NCBI GenBank assembly: GCA_030062745.1 | Contig: CP099842.1 | Span: 30,604,901-30,668,900, forward strand | Direction of reading: 5' to 3' | DNA length: 64,000 bases | Source of the DNA: Capitulum mitella | Taxonomy: Eukaryota; Arthropoda; Thecostraca; Pollicipedomorpha; Pollicipedidae | Shown: positions 58,308-64,000 of the stretch, piece by piece | Layout: the number at the start of each line of letters is the position of its first letter | How positions within the stretch are numbered: position 1 is the stretch's first letter | Notes under the pieces: model-generated | Database searches by the model: none | Told to the model about the DNA's origin: nothing | The model's input: only the letters and a program-made list of their open reading frames with translations | Position numbers and translations under genes: made by a program

Positions 58308-58309
58308 CT

Positions 58310-61300
58310 GCGAAATATAAGATACTTTTAAACACGAGTCTGGCCTTGCGTCTTTTACTTTTAAATTGCTTATTTAAACTACTTATTTAAATTATTACTT
58401 TTAAACACGAGTCTTAAAGTCGAGTTTAGCACGAGTAAGATAAGATACACGAGTCCTCCTCAACTCGACACGGAAACCATTTCGTCGCAGTTCGTTTCAC
58501 CAATGTCTTGATCTAAAATAGGCTATTCAATTCCATTCCCACTAGGGCAGCAAGCAGAACTGTCCGAGATTGCAAATGCAGCATCTGACCAAAAAGGTGC
58601 AGTTGTAGAATATCATATATGTAGAATACAGAATACAATAGCACACTGCACACAATAAAACGGAATTCACCGACATGTATTTCTGAAAGCCATGCTTACA
58701 TGATGACGCATTCCGATCAAGTCAAAGAAATCAGAATGCAAACCACCTGATTTCACTTGATGACACGTACTTCCTAGGCCAACCCAATACGGAACATTGG
58801 CTGCACGTTTCCGGATATACTGCCAGATGACAGCAACACATCACATAAAATGCCTGGACGGCAATATCGGTGTTACAGTTACGAACAAGATCATTCATAA
58901 CTACGCTGTCCCCGCCCCCTTCACAGAGCTTGTCAGAGCCACATATCCCGCGTAAAAAGACGGTGTGAAGCCGAGACAGACTGATGATGTCTACTGCTTA
59001 CACTGGTAGAAGGTTTTCTTTATGGCTTCCTAGTACTGATTTGGTCGGGTCTGGCCCGTGTCCGACGTCTCCGTAAAGGCATCATTCAGGGTATCGTCCC
59101 CGAAGGCGTCAAAACGTAAACTTACTTTTTTTGCCACTCGGTAGCCCAGCAGCGCGCAGTACCTTCCTTTTCCCTGTAGCCGGTAGACCTGAAGTCGCAC
59201 AGAGGGCTGTCAAGGACTCTGGTAGATCGGCACCACCTGCCAGCAATGGCACCGGGTTCGGGGGGGGGGGAGGAAGGGCTGGAGGGAACTGTTGCTGATG
59301 ATTCGGCTGAGTTATCGGCTGCCAAAAACAGGAACAAAGATAGCAAGATATTTTGTGACATGTACCAATTCGTATGAAACCTATCAGTTGCCACATTAGG
59401 ATGGCGTCACAGACACAATTTCGCTTTCTCGATTACTCGATTACTCGATGACTCGAACGTTCAGAAATGACAAGGTCATAACGCTTTGTTCGTGTATACT
59501 TTGTGCTTTCCTTACGCTTGTCGAAACTGCAGGACTGTTAAGACGGTTTTTAAGTTTGAATATACGCTACGATGCTCCTCATGCCTTGTGCATGATTCAG
59601 TTATGATTTTCTGGCCAACATTCAATCATGATTGGTTGAGAGTACCGGAGCGCGTGCGTGAGTGCGTGAGTGCGTTCATATTTGGTTTGGAAAAACCAGG
59701 GACATAGCTTAGGGGGCATGTTGGCCATGCCCCCCTGAGCCAAGCGGTGTACACTAAATATGTAACGATTTTGCAGAAATACGGAATAGCGATCATATAT
59801 GTTACAAAAGCAAACATAATATGTTTTCCGGCACATTACACATAAGGCAAATTACGTAAAATGCTGCTTTTCCGATAAATTTCATCCTATGCCGGTGGCA
59901 TATGGAAAAATTTGCCCCTCCCCTCCCCTGAGGGAAATCCTGAACGTTTCCTGTGCATAAAACACGATGCAAATTACACAAAATGCTGCTTTTTTAAATG
60001 TCATCATATGCCAATAACATATGAAAAAATTTGTCCTCCCCCCTTGAGGGAAATCCTGACTACGTGCCTAGGAAGAACTCACCTTCGATAAAAACTTTGC
60101 TTGCCAAGATAGACCTGATTCCATTGGACCGAGGACAATCTGATTTGGCCTTCGGATATACGGTGACTGCTTTTCTGCAAACATAGCTTGTGCGATCACA
60201 AGTGAAAACCATCATTGACATACCTTTACAATACCCATTACCCACTGTTACCATATCTATACAATATTCACTGTTTTAGCGCCGTTATTCCTTCCTTCTC
60301 AGCTTCGCCTGAAGCGGCCAATTTCTAAAACGGGACAAAAGTAGAGAAAATATTCTGATTTTTTTATTTAGTATGACTGGAATTTTCACTCCCTGTTCTC
60401 ATTTAGTCCTCTTGTGTCAATGCCGATGGACCTCATTTAATAAATAGCCTCAATCAAAATTCGTGGACAGATCCCCTGAATTGATTCAAAAGAATGTTGT
60501 GAACCTCTTCGATCCCGATTCTTGAGCAAAAAAGTAGTTGTCATTCACGGTTGCAGATCAGTGAATCCATTCTGATTCTGATTCACAGAAGACTGCGAAT
60601 CAGAATCTGTTGTGAATCGATTCTAAATCAATTCTGAATCGCTTACAAGGCTGTCTGTAACACTATCGATATATCTGGAATGCTGATACCCAAGGCCGAA
60701 ATTATCGAGGGTGAGGTCATGTTGGCATCATCTAGGTCATCTACGGTCATGACCCATGATCGTAAACACGCTCCTTTTTATCTATGGAAATGCGGTAGGA
60801 AATAGGCATGGCAATACAATGCATACATTCGGACTGATGAAGCTGTAAGAAATCGAATGGTATCTGATTTGGTGCAATTTATCGTTTATTTCATGAAAAA
60901 ACCGTGAAGCAGTGAAGGCCTCACTTCCTCCGACGGGCGGGGCGGCGACAGCCGATATGCATATAATGCCACAATATGGCGAACTATGCGGAAAGGCTGG
61001 TGATACGGACAGTACCGCAGGCGTTCCCTAACGCAGACAGCTTTGGTCAGACAGCTTTGTTTTGTGAAAATAAAAAGTAAACTTTGTTTTGAGCTTATCA
61101 AGGTTACAACAAATTAAGCTTACTTCACCGTCCGTATCATCAGTTTGATAAGTATGGATCAGGGTATGAAAAGATGCTGTTTTTCGGTGCTGAACAACAT
61201 CAGAAAATATGTGCTCCAAAAGCATTTTATGATCCACAAGTTTGATGTTCTGTCTCAATCAAAAAGCTACATAATAACCGTGTTGAGAAACTGCTAACTC

Positions 61301-63147
61301 TGGAGGCAAATGACGCTTTCTCCATTCAGTAAGAGGCAGGTATGATGTCATAACCGATTTATCCAGTGAATACTAACCTAAACCAGTATTATTTTTCGCA
61401 AGATTTTGTACTCCAAAACAAGAATTATACTCCGACACCAAGATCAAAAACCACATTTCCAAGCCCCGTATGGATGCATAAATAGTATTTCAGTTTGTGG
61501 GCAAGTGAATATTCAGTGACAGAAGCCTTTTCCAAAACGAACCTCATTGGCGACCAGCCTTATCCACAAGAGCTTTTGTCCAACCTGGACAATGACACAG
61601 AGACCTTTGCGTACTAAACTTTTCCACTGCAACACATTCCTCTACGAGCCATTTGCATACCACTGTCAATCGCCACGAATCTTTTCTTATAAGAGCCGTA
61701 TTTTTGAAAAAAAATATATACTTTACCAAACTCTGGTGCAAGAAAATGCTGACCTGAGCTGCAATGTGGGCCATAATAAGGGAACATGCTAACATCCTCA
61801 TGCTCAAGCCATCGAAATGAAAAACGACGAAAACTAAGACCTCCTACATTTTGGCACCAAACCACACAGATACAGTTTTGATCACAGATAGTTTTCAAAA
61901 AGAACGCATCGGCAGTGACGCGTGGAAAAACCAGCATTATCCGTGCAAGAAACGTGCATACGTAGAGATGAAACACCACCAAATAACGATTGAAGTACAG
62001 ATATGTTGCGTTACCACATGCCGAAGATAACAAAAAGCATTAGCACGTGCTGTGTAGTTGACCAGAGTTAAGATTTTTGCCGCAGTGCTTTACCAATCTG
62101 GGTGCATATAATACCACATGGGCAGGAAAAATAATTTTCAGGACCGAGGTCGTTGCATTTTCCGCCCCAGACCGAAAGTGGAGGGTGGAAAATTCAACAA
62201 CGACCGAGGTCACGAAAAATTGTTCCGGCCGGAGTGCGATATGACTTTTACCAATTGCCGTTTGGTCGCATGGAGAAACAAAGGCCGTATGTCCCATACT
62301 GTCTAGGTTATGACATCGGTGACCAGGAGGATGACTAGATCAAAGATTTTATACATGCTGCAAAAAGTGATTCCACCATGAGGAAAACTAGTCACTAGAA
62401 AATTATCTGGTTACCCTTGGCCGTTAGTCTGCAAAGTCTTTGACGTAAGTGAACTAAATGCTTCAAAAGTTACGGGTACCTAATTTTTAGAGAAGATCCG
62501 TGAAAAAACAGCCGGGTAAAATGTACATGCTCGGCGGGCCGAAAACTTTGACCAATTTACTTGACATTACATCTCAGCGGGCCGAAAACCTTTTACCGCA
62601 CGCTCTCGCTTCTATTAAAAAGGTACTTCGACACATGGCAAAAGAAATAAGAGCCCACGGTGAAAACGCTCATCTAGAATTGTTGGGCAACGCCCACAGA
62701 GCTCAATGACCTTCATTCGATATGGATAATAACTTTAACTCTGATTATTTCGCTTCCACTTTTGTTGGACACAAAAGTCTCCATCAAATCTACAACAAAT
62801 TTACATCCGGGAAATGGCCTAAAGGTAATTCTGAAGCGTAACTTGACACCTGTTCGTTGTATTTGTCATTGAAAGGAAAACATTTCTGGTAGAAGGAATG
62901 CAATGCACTGGCACCAACAACGGCAATTTTCCTTGCGGCCGGACAACAAAGGTGACGTGGTACGCGCTGAATTTAAGCACAACTGGTGACGACAGTGATG
63001 ACTCGACTGGTGACGATTCAGACTGCATGTTTGATGGTCCCAGCAAACTAGACTCCCCATGACACCCTACACGCCAACATCTTACCAGAATCGCCATTGT
63101 AACGGCATGTTGTAAAACTCATACTACATTCGGCCGGCAGTAATTCT
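58310..63147. other. gene-poor DNA
   Basis: No supportable gene. A GGGGGGGGGG run with C-rich partner lies at 59258-59270. GAATC-type simple repeat is at 60500-60650. Open frames at 61614-62033 and 62500-62709 lack recognisable motifs. Confidence 0.45.
59840..60075. repeat. ~110 bp tandem duplication of a dispersed repeat
   Basis: Two units share AAATTAC..AAAATGCTGCTTTT, CATATG.C....GCATATG, AAAAATTTG.CC and GAGGGAAATCCTGA. The same repeat in reverse orientation appears at 15650-15735, with its arm-2 partner at 44780-44880. Confidence 0.75.
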
Positions 63148-63151
63148 TTAA

Positions 63152-64000
63152 CCCGCGCACGACCGTCGGTCTGTCTCGAACATAGGCGACTGGGGGGGGG
63201 GGGCAGTTGGTTGCCCTTCGCTAACTCACGAACGGTTAGTCGCACGATAAAAAATAAGCATACCATTGGAAAGCCTGTGACGAGTAGAGCTCGAAACTGG
63301 TCTCATTTTTAGTTTTAGATAATATGCAAGCCAATTTACGCCCTATAAATGTTTTCTCATAGCCGACTGCATGAGTCCGAGAAATGGCCTGAATCTCAAG
63401 GGTTGTGACTAATAACGCATAGGTAAAGGCACCAGAGCACAAGTAAAGGTCTGCGGATGCCGATACACGTCTAATTTCTCAGATTTTTTCAATATATACG
63501 CCGAAACGTTGAGTTAAAGACACGACAATTCTCCCGTCAGCTGTCACTGTGCGCCGCTTCGTATGCGGTACCAAATTGACGGGAACTAGTTTTGGCGTTC
63601 CTTTATTTTCGCGAAAAAGGACGATCTATGTCAATTTGACTGATCTTTGTGGTTCTTGTGATGGTTTCTCATGCTTAAATTTTGGAAAAATTCATTAGTT
63701 ACCAATCTACAAAGTTGGCGGACTTTTATTCCCGAGAGCCTGTTTATTTCCAAAATATGCTACTTTTTCAAACTATTTGAGGTTCCTGGTATTAATTACG
63801 TCTGCGCAAGCTAGTTCTGCCATTTTCTACCCATTCTGAGTAATTCATCGTCGATTTTGACGGTGGTACATTTTGGCCCACTACAGTTATTCGTGACCTG
63901 ACCTCAGGTCAATGGCTGGAAGTCATTGATACTTTGCCCAATGACGGTAACTAGATGTCTGCTTCACTCCACACTAAAAATGTTATGGAATATTCCGTCA
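63152..64000 (+). mobile_element. TTAA element, family A copy 4 (cut by window end)
   Basis: Begins after TTAA (63148-63151) with CCCGCGCACGACCGTCGG and the G-tract hairpin. It follows family A copy 2 closely to the window end, including GTGACCTGACCTCAGGTCA at about 63893-63911. Confidence 0.85.

Noticed and set aside
1..64000. Retroviral or other viral insertions
   Set aside because: I looked for reverse transcriptase, integrase and capsid-type blocks in the open frames and saw none. The repeats are explained by DNA-transposon families.

Overview
The window is nuclear DNA of a multicellular animal, most likely an arthropod; a crustacean is my guess and no more. Split exons with GT..AG splice sites, gene-poor AT-rich DNA, isolated CpG-rich patches and dense non-autonomous DNA transposons show it is eukaryotic. 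The arthropod call rests on a RhoGAP68F/ARHGAP1-type N-terminal exon and a decayed member of an orphan transposase-like family that I remember mainly from arthropod genomes. I see no rRNA, tRNA, CRISPR array, operon or bacterial gene. Layout. 0.5-1.8 kb: a TTAA-flanked element. 2.3-8.4 kb: a large inverted repeat whose arms carry three ~330 bp tandem units and a broken adenosine kinase fragment. 8.4-18.1 kb and 43.6-50.9 kb: two arms of an inverted segmental duplication, each carrying an atlastin/GBP-like GTPase gene (minus strand at 8.6-10.5 kb, plus strand at 48.8-50.7 kb). 18.2-43.6 kb: the spacer, with two ARHGAP1-like exons, possible exon scraps, many TTAA elements and an orphan transposase-like pseudogene split by one of them. 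51.2 kb: an N-terminal ARHGAP1-like exon. 51.3-64 kb: mostly gene-free DNA with two more TTAA elements. The GTPase is the most striking gene. Its atlastin-type G domain and three-helix bundle are followed not by atlastin's membrane hairpin but by two further copies of the helix-bundle module and a C-terminal CaaX box. The two copies carry different frameshifts, different substitutions in the same G3 motif and different last residues (CVVL against CVVM). The transposons fall into several related families. All end in TTAA followed by CC[C], carry G/C-tract hairpins just inside the ends and are packed with TGACCT/AGGTCA half-sites, including perfect DR1 nuclear-receptor-type sites. Comparing the duplicated arms gives the order of events: family D inserted first, family B inside it, then the segment duplicated (or the two alleles split), then two family A insertions occurred on one side only. 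Both A insertions have an uninterrupted TTAA site in the other arm. The arms nearly fill the gap between ARHGAP1-like exons that now lie ~33 kb apart on opposite strands, so the GTPase unit probably sat in that gene's intron before rearrangement, or the region is a misjoin of divergent haplotypes.
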